From positions 62,001 through 126,000 of the forward strand of contig NZ_BMQV01000001.1 in the NCBI RefSeq assembly GCF_014648295.1: 64,000 bases of DNA, read 5' to 3'. Source of the stretch: Shewanella saliphila (lineage in GTDB: Bacteria > Pseudomonadota > Gammaproteobacteria > Enterobacterales > Shewanellaceae). This document shows positions 26,274 through 34,812 of this stretch, piece by piece. The position numbers and the translations under genes were made by a program. Position 1 is the stretch's first letter. Each line of letters opens with the position of its first letter. Below the pieces are notes generated by a model, which saw only the letters and a program-made list of their open reading frames with translations, ran no database searches and was not told the DNA's origin.

Positions 26274-26906
26274 TTAAGGTTTTCCGTTTGTCGTGTGCAG
26301 TTGACTACCCATGACTTTTTGCAATGAAAATGCTCCGCGTATATCACCTACTTCGAAATTTATCGCCTTATCATCTGGATAAGCTTGTTTAATCAATGTA
26401 CTTAGCTCGGGAGTAATATTGCTACCATGGCAACCTAAGCACAGCTCTTGTGTTGGTATGGCTTTCATATACCTAAACGTTGTGGTCTCACCCTTAGCAA
26501 CATATTCGCGAATCACAATGGGTGTTTGCGGATCACTGGCAGCTTTTATTTGTTCAAACTGATTTAATTGCGCTAACTCCCAAGCATCTGGGCTGTTATT
26601 GCTATTTCGCACTTTTAAGCTCGTACGCTTTAGCATCCAACCATCAGTCGAGTTTTGTGCTGCAATAGAGGGGGCAACAGATTGACAAACTGACACGCCA
26701 GCAGGGAGTCCACCTTGTTTTATTGCCGCTTGTAATTGCCCTTTTAACGCTTGGCTAAACTCAGCAATTTTTTGGTTAGCCTCTAGCTCAAGTTGTTGTT
26801 GCTCTGACAATGATTGAGCATTGGCGCTTAAGCTTGCCAATAATGTCATCGTGCCTATGGTGATTAACTTAACCCGTTGACGCTTAGCATTATGTGTATT
26901 TTTCAT
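26274..26906 (-). CDS. periplasmic DUF3365 (Tll0287-like) c-type haem protein
   Basis: This 210-residue protein has a signal peptide (basic start, then LITIGTMTLLASLSANAQS) and one c-type haem site, CLGCH, at about residues 153-157. The domain layout matches DUF3365 proteins, whose haem sits in a PAS-like fold. Its ATG overlaps the stop of the sulfide:quinone oxidoreductase-like gene (ATGA), a tight coupling. That pairing suggests a redox partner or sensor for sulfide oxidation in the periplasm, an inference not established for this family. An alternative is a general haem-based sensor. Confidence 0.8.
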   Translation of the reverse strand: MKNTHNAKRQRVKLITIGTMTLLASLSANAQSLSEQQQLELEANQKIAEFSQALKGQLQAAIKQGGLPAGVSVCQSVAPSIAAQNSTDGWMLKRTSLKVRNSNNSPDAWELAQLNQFEQIKAASDPQTPIVIREYVAKGETTTFRYMKAIPTQELCLGCHGSNITPELSTLIKQAYPDDKAINFEVGDIRGAFSLQKVMGSQLHTTNGKP

Positions 26907-28189
26907 GACTCTTTATCCTCTTCTAGACGTGTTATTCCCATTAGTTTTAGGGCGTATTTTTCATACAGCGGTTCGCTACTTCCACTCTTCATTTTCAATA
27001 GAAAATATTTTTCAAAACCTATTTTGGCTAAGTGTGCCCATTTGCCTGTTGCAAACCAGGACACATTGCGAGGGGCAATTTGTGGCGTGGCAATAAACAC
27101 TGCACCGGTGTCGCCCATGTCGGCGATACAAATGGCATTCCAGGTGCCTTTATATGCAGGTTCAACGTTATTAACGATAATACTGTGTAAATTCTGTGCG
27201 ACCGCGGTCATCATCGACTCAATCATATAGCCTGTTTTAGGCATGCCCGTAGGTACTGGTGTACTTTGAGCAGGAGGAATAGCAACACAAACGCCGCCCG
27301 CAAAAATGTTACTGTATTTTGTTGAGCGCTGATGCTCATCGGTAATCACAAACCCTTTTTTATTACACAGCCCCTCTACATTTGCCACAGCATCAATACC
27401 CACAAATGGAGGGATAAACATTGCATGATTAAAAGGGAGTGAATAATTAAAGTCGATATTTCCTTTACGATTTAACTCGTCAATATGCATGATGTCTTTT
27501 TCGATGTAATCAACACTGGCGTTGCATATCCATTTGATATCTCGTTGACGTAGTGCCGACTCCAACATCGATTTAGAGTCTCCTATACCATCAAGCCCCA
27601 AATGACCGATATACGGTTCACTGGTAATAAATTGAATGGGTACGTGCTTTCGTATGCCGGCATCACGTAATACCTTATCGAGGATAAACACATACTCATA
27701 AGCAGGGCCAAAACAGCTGGCACCTTGAAATGCCCCCACTAATACGGGCCCTGGATTGGCAATGAGTTCATCGACATTTTCTTTACAAGACAATGCATGT
27801 TCAAGAGAGCACACCGACTGAGTATAGTGCTCTGGCCCTGCCCCAGGAATTGCATCAAATGCCAATTTTGGCCCAGAGGCAATCACCAAAAAATCGTAAT
27901 CGATAACGTCATGTTCAGCGGTGATCAATTGGTTGTTATCTGCATCAATTTTAGTGACAAAAGCGCAGATAAAATCAATGTGTTTTTTGGCTAAATATTT
28001 AGCGATAGGAATGCTTATCGCATCAGGCTCACGCCAACCAACGGCCACCCAAGGGTTAGAAGGAATAATGCGAAAATGGTCTCGTTCATTTACCATCAAC
28101 ACTTGATGCTCTTGACCCAGCAGGTGTTTAATTTCATAAGCTGCAGGCATTCCACCTGTACCAGCACCTAGCACTACAATTTTTGCCAT
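26903..28189 (-). CDS. sulfide:quinone oxidoreductase-like FAD protein
   Basis: A flavoprotein of about 428 residues. The FAD-binding N-terminus is AKIVVLGAGTGGMPAAYEI, and the second nucleotide segment is PGPVLVGAFQGASC. Cys at about 127 (SVCSLEH), 159 (GASCFGP) and 301 (FAGGVCVAIPP) correspond to the redox-active Cys positions of SQR enzymes. The C-terminal part has amphipathic segments suited to membrane attachment (WFATGKWAHLAKIGFEKYFL). I place the start at 28189, with GGAG upstream; an ATG at 28204 is only 3 bases from AAGG. A sigma-54 promoter lies 50-70 bp upstream. SQR passes electrons from sulfide to quinone, making persulfide or polysulfide for the dioxygenases. Confidence 0.87.
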   Translation of the reverse strand: MAKIVVLGAGTGGMPAAYEIKHLLGQEHQVLMVNERDHFRIIPSNPWVAVGWREPDAISIPIAKYLAKKHIDFICAFVTKIDADNNQLITAEHDVIDYDFLVIASGPKLAFDAIPGAGPEHYTQSVCSLEHALSCKENVDELIANPGPVLVGAFQGASCFGPAYEYVFILDKVLRDAGIRKHVPIQFITSEPYIGHLGLDGIGDSKSMLESALRQRDIKWICNASVDYIEKDIMHIDELNRKGNIDFNYSLPFNHAMFIPPFVGIDAVANVEGLCNKKGFVITDEHQRSTKYSNIFAGGVCVAIPPAQSTPVPTGMPKTGYMIESMMTAVAQNLHSIIVNNVEPAYKGTWNAICIADMGDTGAVFIATPQIAPRNVSWFATGKWAHLAKIGFEKYFLLKMKSGSSEPLYEKYALKLMGITRLEEDKES

Positions 28190-28255
28190 TGCATTAAGCT
28201 CCATTGACCTTCTCTGTAAACGCGATTGTTTGCAGAGATATGTAAGCTATTGCTA

Positions 28256-28271
28256 TACAAAGCTTGTGCCA
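28256..28271 (-). promoter_or_regulatory. sigma-54 promoter of the SQR operon
   Basis: Read on the minus strand, TGGCACAAGCTTTGTA fits the RpoN consensus closely (TGGCAC, correct spacing, TTGT in place of TTGC). It lies about 55-70 bp before the SQR-like gene start and about 100 bp from the paired half-sites at 28360-28386. Confidence 0.7.
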
Positions 28272-28359
28272 CGTCACAAAGTAATATTAATACTAACATT
28301 TACAACAAGTTAAAAAGTGTTGCAAAAATTAATCTAAATCTGCTAGGGAAACCGATTGA

Positions 28360-28386
28360 CAAAAATGACACTCAATGCCATTTTTG
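28360..28386. promoter_or_regulatory. inverted pair of candidate FisR binding half-sites
   Basis: CAAAAATGACA (28360-28370) and TGCCATTTTTG (28376-28386) are inverted copies of CAAAAATGRCA separated by 5 bases. They sit in the divergent region between the SQR-like gene and the regulator gene, at enhancer distance from the sigma-54 promoter. They lie just before the regulator's own start, so autoregulation is also possible. Confidence 0.6.
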
Positions 28387-28429
28387 ATGATAAATATGAC
28401 ATTCCTTATGTAAAAAAGATCCTATTCTT

Positions 28430-29749
28430 ATGAAAAACACCACCGTAGTTCAGTCGATGATCAATGCAATTGATAAACCTGCCATATTTATCACGCCTGA
28501 TTATGTTATACATGCGGTAAATCAAGCCTACCTCGAAACCTATGACACTGAAGTGACATTAGGACAAAGCCGTTGCCATCAAATATCGCACCACAGTAAT
28601 GAGCCTTGCGACAAACACGGAGAACAATGTCCCTTGCAGCAATGCCAAAACACTGCTCGAGCCGCCAATGCTGTACATATTCACAATACAACGGATGGCA
28701 AATCATATTGCGATATTTTGATGAAGCCAATTAAAGACGATAACGGCATAATCATGGGCTTTCTTGAAATTTTAGATGCCATTGACTATGCATCTACCGA
28801 GTCTAAAAAAGACACAATGATTGGCCAGTCAGCACCATTTAAACAAATGCTCAATAAGATTAATCGGGCATCTCAGTCTAATATTGCCGTGTTATTACAG
28901 GGTGAAACTGGTGCAGGTAAGGAACTTGTAGCAAAAGCGGTTCATGCCGCAAGCGATAGAAATGACAAACCTTTTGTGGTGATTGAATGTACCGGATTGA
29001 GCGAAAGTTTATTTGAAAGCGAGCTATTTGGTTATGAAAAAGGTGCCTTTACTGGGGCAACAACCACTAAAAAAGGCTTAATTGAAATCGCACACGGCGG
29101 TACAGTGTTTTTTGATGAAATTGGTGATATTCCAATGAATATGCAGGTTAAACTGCTCAGGTTATTAGAAACGCAATGTTATCGTGCCGTGGGTGGATTA
29201 AAGCAAAAACGCTCTGATTTTAGATTAGTCAGTGCCAGCCATAAAAACTTACTCGATTTAGTTGAAAAAGGTGAATTTCGCCGCGACCTTTATTATCGCA
29301 TAGCCGGTTTTCCTATTTACCTGCCCTCACTGCGTGAGCGTCAGGAAGATATTCCAGTCCTCGCCAATCATTTTGTAAGATTATCTGAATATAAACATAA
29401 GAAATTTTCGGCCAATGCATTAACGCTATTAAGCCAGTATCCGTTTCCAGGCAATATTCGTGAACTCAAAAATATTATTGAACAATCTGCACTAATAGCA
29501 AACGAAGATATTATCCACAGAAGTGATCTGCCCGAAAGCATTACCCATTCTAAAACCACTACGGTTAATCAGGCACCGGCTGTCGACACTGCAGTGATCA
29601 GTTTAGATGATGTTGAAGCTGAATATTTATCCAAAGTGTGCCAACAATATCAAGGTTCGCCTGCTGAATTAGCCATCATGCTTAATGTGAGCGTACGAAC
29701 CTTATACCGAAAATTGCAACGTTATGGTCTAAAACTAAGCATCACTTAG
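28430..29749 (+). CDS. fisR: sigma-54-dependent activator, FisR-like sulfane-sulfur sensor
   Basis: The 439-residue protein has an N-terminal PAS-like sensor (about 1-120), an AAA+ domain with Walker A GETGAGKE (157-164), GAFTGA (204-209, the sigma-54 contact loop) and Walker B VFFDEIG (225-231), and a C-terminal Fis-type helix-turn-helix (LAIMLNVSVRTLYRKLQRYG). Sensor Cys are at 49, 60, 67 and 72. The 49-60-67 spacing equals that of the three Cys (53, 64, 71) reported as essential in Cupriavidus FisR, which senses sulfane sulfur. It diverges from the SQR operon, and matching half-sites precede both sigma-54 promoters in the island. It is very likely the local activator. Confidence 0.85.
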   Translation: MKNTTVVQSMINAIDKPAIFITPDYVIHAVNQAYLETYDTEVTLGQSRCHQISHHSNEPCDKHGEQCPLQQCQNTARAANAVHIHNTTDGKSYCDILMKPIKDDNGIIMGFLEILDAIDYASTESKKDTMIGQSAPFKQMLNKINRASQSNIAVLLQGETGAGKELVAKAVHAASDRNDKPFVVIECTGLSESLFESELFGYEKGAFTGATTTKKGLIEIAHGGTVFFDEIGDIPMNMQVKLLRLLETQCYRAVGGLKQKRSDFRLVSASHKNLLDLVEKGEFRRDLYYRIAGFPIYLPSLRERQEDIPVLANHFVRLSEYKHKKFSANALTLLSQYPFPGNIRELKNIIEQSALIANEDIIHRSDLPESITHSKTTTVNQAPAVDTAVISLDDVEAEYLSKVCQQYQGSPAELAIMLNVSVRTLYRKLQRYGLKLSIT

Positions 29750-30270
29750 TTGTGACGTAATAAAGAATGTTTTTTCTGGCAACAACGTTTCATGTGCATG
29801 CCCTCTGATAGCTCAATATCACTTGCATCATGATCATGGGAGTCGCAATGTCCGCCATGGCAACCACCTTCACCATGTTCATGATTGCAACAACCTCCAT
29901 TGGCTTGTTTAGCTAAATGCTTCATTGAAGGCCTGCCTTGTGTCACCTCGCTAAATTGCTCACATTGCGGTAAATGCTCACTGGCTAACTCTTCAATGGC
30001 TGTACGACCATTTTTGACATGAAATACATTAAGTTGGTGATTCAGTATTTTAGACAGTAATTGTTGACCAATATTTCGCACAATAACCCGCTCTGCGCCA
30101 TGGGCCACAATCAAATTCAATAATTGTTTTTTACCATCACAGCCAGCAGCTAAAGCAGGGTTAGCAAAACGCGCTATCACTTCGGCCTGTTCATTAATAA
30201 TAAGCATGCTATCTGCACGGCTAAAATGGCTGGCAATATGGTCGTCTTTTATCGGTATGGCTGTAATCAT
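29746..30270 (-). CDS. NifX/NifB-type domain protein with His/Cys-rich tail
   Basis: This 174-residue protein starts with a dinitrogenase iron-molybdenum cofactor-binding (NifX/NifB-like) domain, MITAIPIKDDHIASHFSRAD to about residue 110. The tail is rich in His and Cys (CCNHEHGEGGCHGGHCDSHD near residues 127-146 and MKRCC near the end) and could hold metal ions. No nif genes are present. Its stop overlaps the fisR-like stop by 4 bp (convergent), so it may be functionally linked to the sulfur island, perhaps in iron-sulfur or metal handling. That link is inference. Confidence 0.75.
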   Translation of the reverse strand: MITAIPIKDDHIASHFSRADSMLIINEQAEVIARFANPALAAGCDGKKQLLNLIVAHGAERVIVRNIGQQLLSKILNHQLNVFHVKNGRTAIEELASEHLPQCEQFSEVTQGRPSMKHLAKQANGGCCNHEHGEGGCHGGHCDSHDHDASDIELSEGMHMKRCCQKKHSLLRHN

Positions 30271-30283
30271 TTTTATCTCTCTT

Positions 30284-30299
30284 GCAGTATTGATACTGC
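30284..30299. promoter_or_regulatory. 16-bp perfect palindrome before the NifX-like gene
   Basis: GCAGTATTGATACTGC (7-bp arms, TG centre) lies 14 bp upstream of the minus-strand start, at about the expected transcription start, just downstream of a CTGACA/17/TGAATA-like promoter. This is a repressor-like position. Confidence 0.5.
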
Positions 30300-30720
30300 T
30301 ATATTCAGTAAGTGTTATTCAGTTTGTCAGTGATCGTTGGCTCATTAGCAGGTTATTAACTAGCTACACCAAGTTACTGGCATATGCTATTTATACACCC
30401 ATAATTAGCATATGCCAATTATATTTTGTTAAGTGTGATCTTTGTCCATGCCTGTTGACTCAATAAGCATAATTTAACGAGTGACTTAACAGATTATGCC
30501 AACTAAATGCCTCACAACTTAGCAACAAGCAGCATGTTACTAAGCTCATTTCAGTAACACATTGACTTAAATAACAGTGGTAAAAAATCATTACAGCTAA
30601 AATGATTTAAAAATTAATTACTTTAGTATTTCGTTAAGTTAAAGATAATAAAATGACTTAATAACAATGATTTATTAACATCCCACCTATTTTTTACTCA
30701 CTTTACTTAGTTAGTTTTTA

Positions 30721-30732
30721 TGATCTAGATCA
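30721..30732. promoter_or_regulatory. FNR/EtrA-like box upstream of betI
   Basis: TGATCTAGATCA, followed by A, matches TTGAT-N4-ATCAA at nine of ten fixed positions and is a perfect palindrome. It is about 106 bp before the betI start. A role in oxygen- or CRP-family control of betaine synthesis is possible but unproved. Confidence 0.4.
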
Positions 30733-30770
30733 AATAAACACTTGATAGTTAGACCCCTAATCATTAGGAT

Positions 30771-30800
30771 CGTTATTAATTGAACGTTCAATTAATAACG
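30771..30800. promoter_or_regulatory. BetI operator, 30-bp perfect palindrome
   Basis: The left arm is CGTTATTAATTGAAC and the right arm its exact complement, so 30771-30800 is a perfect inverted repeat centred on ACGT. It contains the TTGAACGTTCAA core known for BetI-type TetR operators and ends 27 bp before the betI start, consistent with autorepression of betIBA. Confidence 0.85.
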
Positions 30801-30826
30801 TTCAAGCGATAAAAAGGGAGTTATTT

Positions 30827-31435
30827 ATGCCAAGACCTGCAATGAAAAACGTCAGACAACAACAGCTCATCGATGCCACGTTAATGTCTGTCGAACGTCA
30901 TGGATTACAGCACACCACCATCAACACGATTAGTGGTTTAGCGGGGATGTCATCGGGGATCATCAGTCATTATTTTGGTGGTAAACAAGGGTTAATCGAA
31001 GCCACGCTAAAATTCTTATTAGAAGAGTTAAAGCAAGCCTTACTGGCAAAAACGTCAGGCAAATCGTTAACCGCTCCTCAACGCTTGTCGATCATAGTCG
31101 AAGCCAACTTTACCGAGCTGCAACGCTCAAATGCCGCTACTAAAACATGGCTAAGCTTTTGGTCTCAAGCTATGCATGATCCTGGATTGGCAAGATTGCA
31201 AAACATTAATAACCACCGTCTTTACAGCAACCTGCTGTACTCATTTAAACAATTATTGCCTAAGGCTGACGCGGTAAATGCCGCCAAGCAAACTGCGGCA
31301 ATCATTGACGGTTTTTGGTTACGAAGTGCGTTAAGCACCAACCCTTCTGAAGAATTTAAGCAAGCCCAGACACTATCGAAAGCCTTTATAGAGTCTGTAC
31401 TAGTGCAACACGGAGAAATTGAATGTCAGCGTTAG
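30827..31435 (+). CDS. betI: choline-responsive TetR-type repressor
   Basis: A 202-residue TetR-family repressor. The helix-turn-helix reads [20 protein letters not shown] (about 35-54), followed by [11 protein letters not shown], very typical of BetI. The C-terminal ligand domain has the expected length. It overlaps betB by 13 bp, so the operon betI-betB-betA is intact. GGGAG lies before the ATG. The large palindrome just upstream is its expected operator. Choline should relieve repression. Confidence 0.95.
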   Translation: MPRPAMKNVRQQQLIDATLMSVERHGLQHTTINTISGLAGMSSGIISHYFGGKQGLIEATLKFLLEELKQALLAKTSGKSLTAPQRLSIIVEANFTELQRSNAATKTWLSFWSQAMHDPGLARLQNINNHRLYSNLLYSFKQLLPKADAVNAAKQTAAIIDGFWLRSALSTNPSEEFKQAQTLSKAFIESVLVQHGEIECQR

Positions 31436-32889
31436 TCACTTATCAAAATTATGTGCATGGTCAATACATTTCAAATGGCAGCGGAGAAACCTTCGAAGTC
31501 ATCAACCCTGCTACTGGCAGTGTGAGTTATTTAGTTGAAGTCGCAACCGATGCAGTCAAGCAAGCCGCCATCGACAGTGCAAAAGCAGGCTTTGCTGTGT
31601 GGTCAAAAATGACCCCTATGGAACGCAGCCGTATTTTATTAAAAGCCGTTGCTTTATTACGCGAGCACAATGATGAACTTGCCGCAGGCGAAGTACTCGA
31701 CACAGGTAAACCTTGGCAAGAAGCTTCAGTGGTCGACATTGTCACTGGAGCAGATTCAATTGAATTCTTTGCGGGCCTGGCACCAAGCATTGAAGGGAAT
31801 CAACAACCGGTTGGCGAAGACTTTTACTACACTCGTCGCGAACCATTAGGCATTTGCGCCGGTATTGGCGCCTGGAACTACCCATTACAAATTGCATGTT
31901 GGAAAGCGGCTCCGGCTTTGGCATGCGGTAATGTGATGATTTTTAAGCCTTCTGAAGAAACCCCACGCGGTGCAATGCGTTTAGCCGAAATATTCACCCA
32001 AGCTGGCGTACCTGATGGCGTATTTAATGTGGTTCAAGGCGACGGTCGTGTTGGCGCGTGGTTAACCACGAATGATGATATCGCTAAAGTGTCATTTACT
32101 GGTGAAGTTGGCACTGGCACAAAAGTGATGGCTGCCGCGTCTAGCACCTTAAAAGAAGTTACCATGGAACTTGGCGGTAAATCACCGTTAATCATCTTCA
32201 ATGATGCCGATGTAGACAATGCGGTATCAGCAGCCATGCTGGCCAATTTTTATACTCAAGGTGAAGTGTGTACCAATGGCACACGCGTATTTGTGCAAAA
32301 AGACATGTACCCACAATTTATTGAGCGTTTAAAGCAACGCACTGAAAATAATATTGTGTGTGGCGATCCTATGGATGCTGAAACCAACTTTGGTGCGTTG
32401 ATCTCACGAGGTCATCAACAAAAAGTCCTTGAGTACATTGCGATAGGCCAAAAAGAAGGTGCAACTTTACTGACTGGCGGCACTGCGTTGCAACCAGAAA
32501 ACGCGCCCCATGGTTTTTTTGTTGCGCCGACTATTTTCACCGATTGCACCGATGATATGACCATTGCTAAAGAAGAAATTTTTGGTCCTGTGATGTCAGT
32601 GTTTACCTTTGAAGATGAACAAGAAGTCATTCAACGTGCTAACAATACTCACTTAGGCCTTGCCGCTGGGGTATTTACCCAAGACATTACTCGTGCTCAC
32701 CGCGTAATACATCAATTAGAAGCAGGCATTTGCTGGATTAATGCTTATGGTGCATCGCCTGCAGAAATGCCAGTAGGTGGTTATAAAATGTCGGGCATCG
32801 GCCGTGAAAACGGCAGCGAAACATTAAAGGCATACACTCAAATCAAAGCTGTTTACGTTGGCATGCAGCCACTTGAAAGCCCATTTTAG
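31423..32889 (+). CDS. betB: betaine aldehyde dehydrogenase
   Basis: This 488-residue ALDH-superfamily enzyme oxidises betaine aldehyde to glycine betaine in the cytoplasm with NAD(P)+. [20 protein letters not shown] is the classic BADH segment, MELGGKSPL carries the general-base Glu, and [11 protein letters not shown] the catalytic Cys. [19 protein letters not shown] near the end fits BetB. It begins inside the last codons of betI, and AGAAA-type bases precede the ATG. It is the second step of the choline pathway with betA. Confidence 0.96.
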   Translation: MSALVTYQNYVHGQYISNGSGETFEVINPATGSVSYLVEVATDAVKQAAIDSAKAGFAVWSKMTPMERSRILLKAVALLREHNDELAAGEVLDTGKPWQEASVVDIVTGADSIEFFAGLAPSIEGNQQPVGEDFYYTRREPLGICAGIGAWNYPLQIACWKAAPALACGNVMIFKPSEETPRGAMRLAEIFTQAGVPDGVFNVVQGDGRVGAWLTTNDDIAKVSFTGEVGTGTKVMAAASSTLKEVTMELGGKSPLIIFNDADVDNAVSAAMLANFYTQGEVCTNGTRVFVQKDMYPQFIERLKQRTENNIVCGDPMDAETNFGALISRGHQQKVLEYIAIGQKEGATLLTGGTALQPENAPHGFFVAPTIFTDCTDDMTIAKEEIFGPVMSVFTFEDEQEVIQRANNTHLGLAAGVFTQDITRAHRVIHQLEAGICWINAYGASPAEMPVGGYKMSGIGRENGSETLKAYTQIKAVYVGMQPLESPF

Positions 32890-32903
32890 GAGTGACCCAA
32901 TTA

Positions 32904-34598
32904 ATGTCTAAGCCAATGTCTCATCAATATGATTACATTATTGTCGGTGCCGGTAGCGCAGGTTGTGTATTAGCCAACCGTTTAACTGAAAACCCAGACA
33001 ATAAAGTGTTAATTTTAGAAACCGGTGGCAGCGATAAAAGTATTTTTATCCAAATGCCGACGGCACTGTCTATTCCAATGAACACCAAAAAGTATGCTTG
33101 GCAGTTTGAAACCCAAGCAGAGCCACATTTAGATAATCGCCGTATGCACTGCCCTCGCGGTAAAGTGTTGGGCGGTTCATCGTCAATTAACGGCATGGTA
33201 TATGTGCGTGGTCATGCGCGTGATTTTGACGAATGGCAACAACATGGCGCGAAAGATTGGAACTACGCCCATTGCTTGCCGTATTTCAAAAAAGCAGAAA
33301 CATGGTCATTTGGTGGCAACGTTTACCGTGGTGATAGTGGCCCGTTAGGGGTTAATAACGGTAACGAGATGAAAAACCCGTTGTATCAAGCCTTTATCGA
33401 TGCAGGTGTTGATGCTGGGTATTTAGCAACTGCCGACTATAACGCATCACAGCAAGAAGGCTTTGGCCCAATGCACATGACCGTTAAAAACGGTGTGCGT
33501 TGGTCAACCGCAAATGCATATTTACGCCCAGCAATGAAGCGTGACAATTTAACCGTGGTGACTCATGCGCTGGTTCATAACGTCATTATGCAAGGCAAAA
33601 CCGCTGTAGGTGTACGTTACGAGCGTAAAGGCCAAATGCAAGATGTAATGTGCAATAAAGAAGTTGTGTTGTCTGCAGGCTCTATTGGTTCGCCGCACAT
33701 TTTGCAATTGTCTGGTATTGGCAACAAGCAAACCCTTGAAGATGCGGGTATTGAGCCTGTACATCATTTACCGGGTGTGGGGCAAAACCTGCAAGACCAC
33801 CTTGAATTTTACTTTCAATTTAAATGCTTAAAGCCGATTTCACTCAACGGTAAGTTAGATCCACTGAATAAATTATTCATTGGTACCCGTTGGATTTTAA
33901 ATAAATCAGGATTAGGCGCGACAAATCACTTTGAATCTTGTGGCTTTATCCGCTCAAAACCTGGGCTTGAATGGCCCGATCTGCAATACCACTTTTTGCC
34001 TGCAGCAATGCGTTATGACGGTAAAGAAGCCTTTGCAGGCCATGGTTTCCAGGTTCACATTGGTCATAACAAGCCTAAAAGCCGTGGTGCAGTAACAGTG
34101 GTATCAAAAGATGCCAAGGTTGCACCACAAATTCAGTTTAATTATTTATCACATCAAGATGATATTGAAGGCTTTAGAGCTTGCGTACGCTTAACCCGTG
34201 AAATCATTAACCAACCGGCACTGGATGAATACCGTGGTGAAGAAATTCAGCCTGGTTTAGCCGTTCAAACCGATGAGCAAATCGATGTGTTTGTACGCAG
34301 TTCAGTTGAGAGTGCTTACCACCCTTCTTGTTCATGCAAAATGGGTGAAGACGATATGGCGGTAGTGGACTCTGAAACTAAAGTTCACGGCATTAAGGGA
34401 TTACGCGTTGTTGACTCGTCAATATTCCCAACCATTCCTAACGGAAATTTAAACTCGCCAACCATTATGGTTGCTGAACGTGCCGCCGACATCATTTTGG
34501 GTAACAAGTTATTAGCACCAAGCTTGGCCAAAGTGACTGTCGCTAATGATTGGCAGCAACAACAACGCCAACAAGCACAGAAAAGATCGGTAAGTTAA
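32904..34598 (+). CDS. betA: choline dehydrogenase (GMC oxidoreductase)
   Basis: This GMC-family flavoprotein is about 564 residues. The FAD-binding start is [40 protein letters not shown] is GMC signature 1 and [15 protein letters not shown] signature 2. [10 protein letters not shown] contains the catalytic His region. It oxidises choline to betaine aldehyde, feeding BetB. The ATG at 32904 follows AGGAG; a GTG at 32892 would overlap that site. It is the last gene of betIBA. The betA stop is followed by a hairpin-bearing gap before the transporter. Confidence 0.96.
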   Translation: MSKPMSHQYDYIIVGAGSAGCVLANRLTENPDNKVLILETGGSDKSIFIQMPTALSIPMNTKKYAWQFETQAEPHLDNRRMHCPRGKVLGGSSSINGMVYVRGHARDFDEWQQHGAKDWNYAHCLPYFKKAETWSFGGNVYRGDSGPLGVNNGNEMKNPLYQAFIDAGVDAGYLATADYNASQQEGFGPMHMTVKNGVRWSTANAYLRPAMKRDNLTVVTHALVHNVIMQGKTAVGVRYERKGQMQDVMCNKEVVLSAGSIGSPHILQLSGIGNKQTLEDAGIEPVHHLPGVGQNLQDHLEFYFQFKCLKPISLNGKLDPLNKLFIGTRWILNKSGLGATNHFESCGFIRSKPGLEWPDLQYHFLPAAMRYDGKEAFAGHGFQVHIGHNKPKSRGAVTVVSKDAKVAPQIQFNYLSHQDDIEGFRACVRLTREIINQPALDEYRGEEIQPGLAVQTDEQIDVFVRSSVESAYHPSCSCKMGEDDMAVVDSETKVHGIKGLRVVDSSIFPTIPNGNLNSPTIMVAERAADIILGNKLLAPSLAKVTVANDWQQQQRQQAQKRSVS

Positions 34599-34624
34599 TT
34601 GATGTCATTCGTTTTAAGGGTTCC

Positions 34625-34653
34625 TGGCCAACCTACAATTTTGTAAATGGCCA
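34625..34653. repeat. hairpin between betA and the BCCT-like transporter
   Basis: TGGCCA arms enclose an inner TACAA/TTGTA stem with a TT loop and a small bulge. No T run follows, so it is more likely an mRNA-processing or protein-binding element than a terminator. Confidence 0.4.
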
Positions 34654-34776
34654 ATTAAGCCAAGTTCAATCTATCAGGGTTTAACTATCGACAGCGATAT
34701 TTAAGGCTTGAGGGCATGATTGTCTTTAAACATTGTTCTATGGCGAAATGAAAACATAAAACAAGGAGCTAACACT

Positions 34777-34812
34777 ATGTTTGCACACACAATAAAAGCA
34801 GGAGTTAAGTAA
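34777..34812 (+). CDS. candidate 11-codon leader ORF (MFAHTIKAGVK)
   Basis: An ATG follows a strong AAGGAG at about 8 bases. The frame ends in TAA whose last A is the first base of the transporter's ATG (TAATG). The tail of this mini-gene (GCAGGAGTT) carries the Shine-Dalgarno sequence of the transporter. The layout is typical of a short translated leader that couples to the next gene. There is no database support for the peptide itself. Confidence 0.55.
   Translation: MFAHTIKAGVK

Larger units (their letters stand above)
30271..30826. other. intergenic region between the NifX-like gene and betI
   Basis: No gene seen in 556 bp. It contains a 16-bp palindrome (30284-30299), an FNR-like box (30721-30732) and the large BetI palindrome (30771-30800). 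The middle part (about 30480-30700) is very AT-rich and otherwise featureless. Confidence 0.5.
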
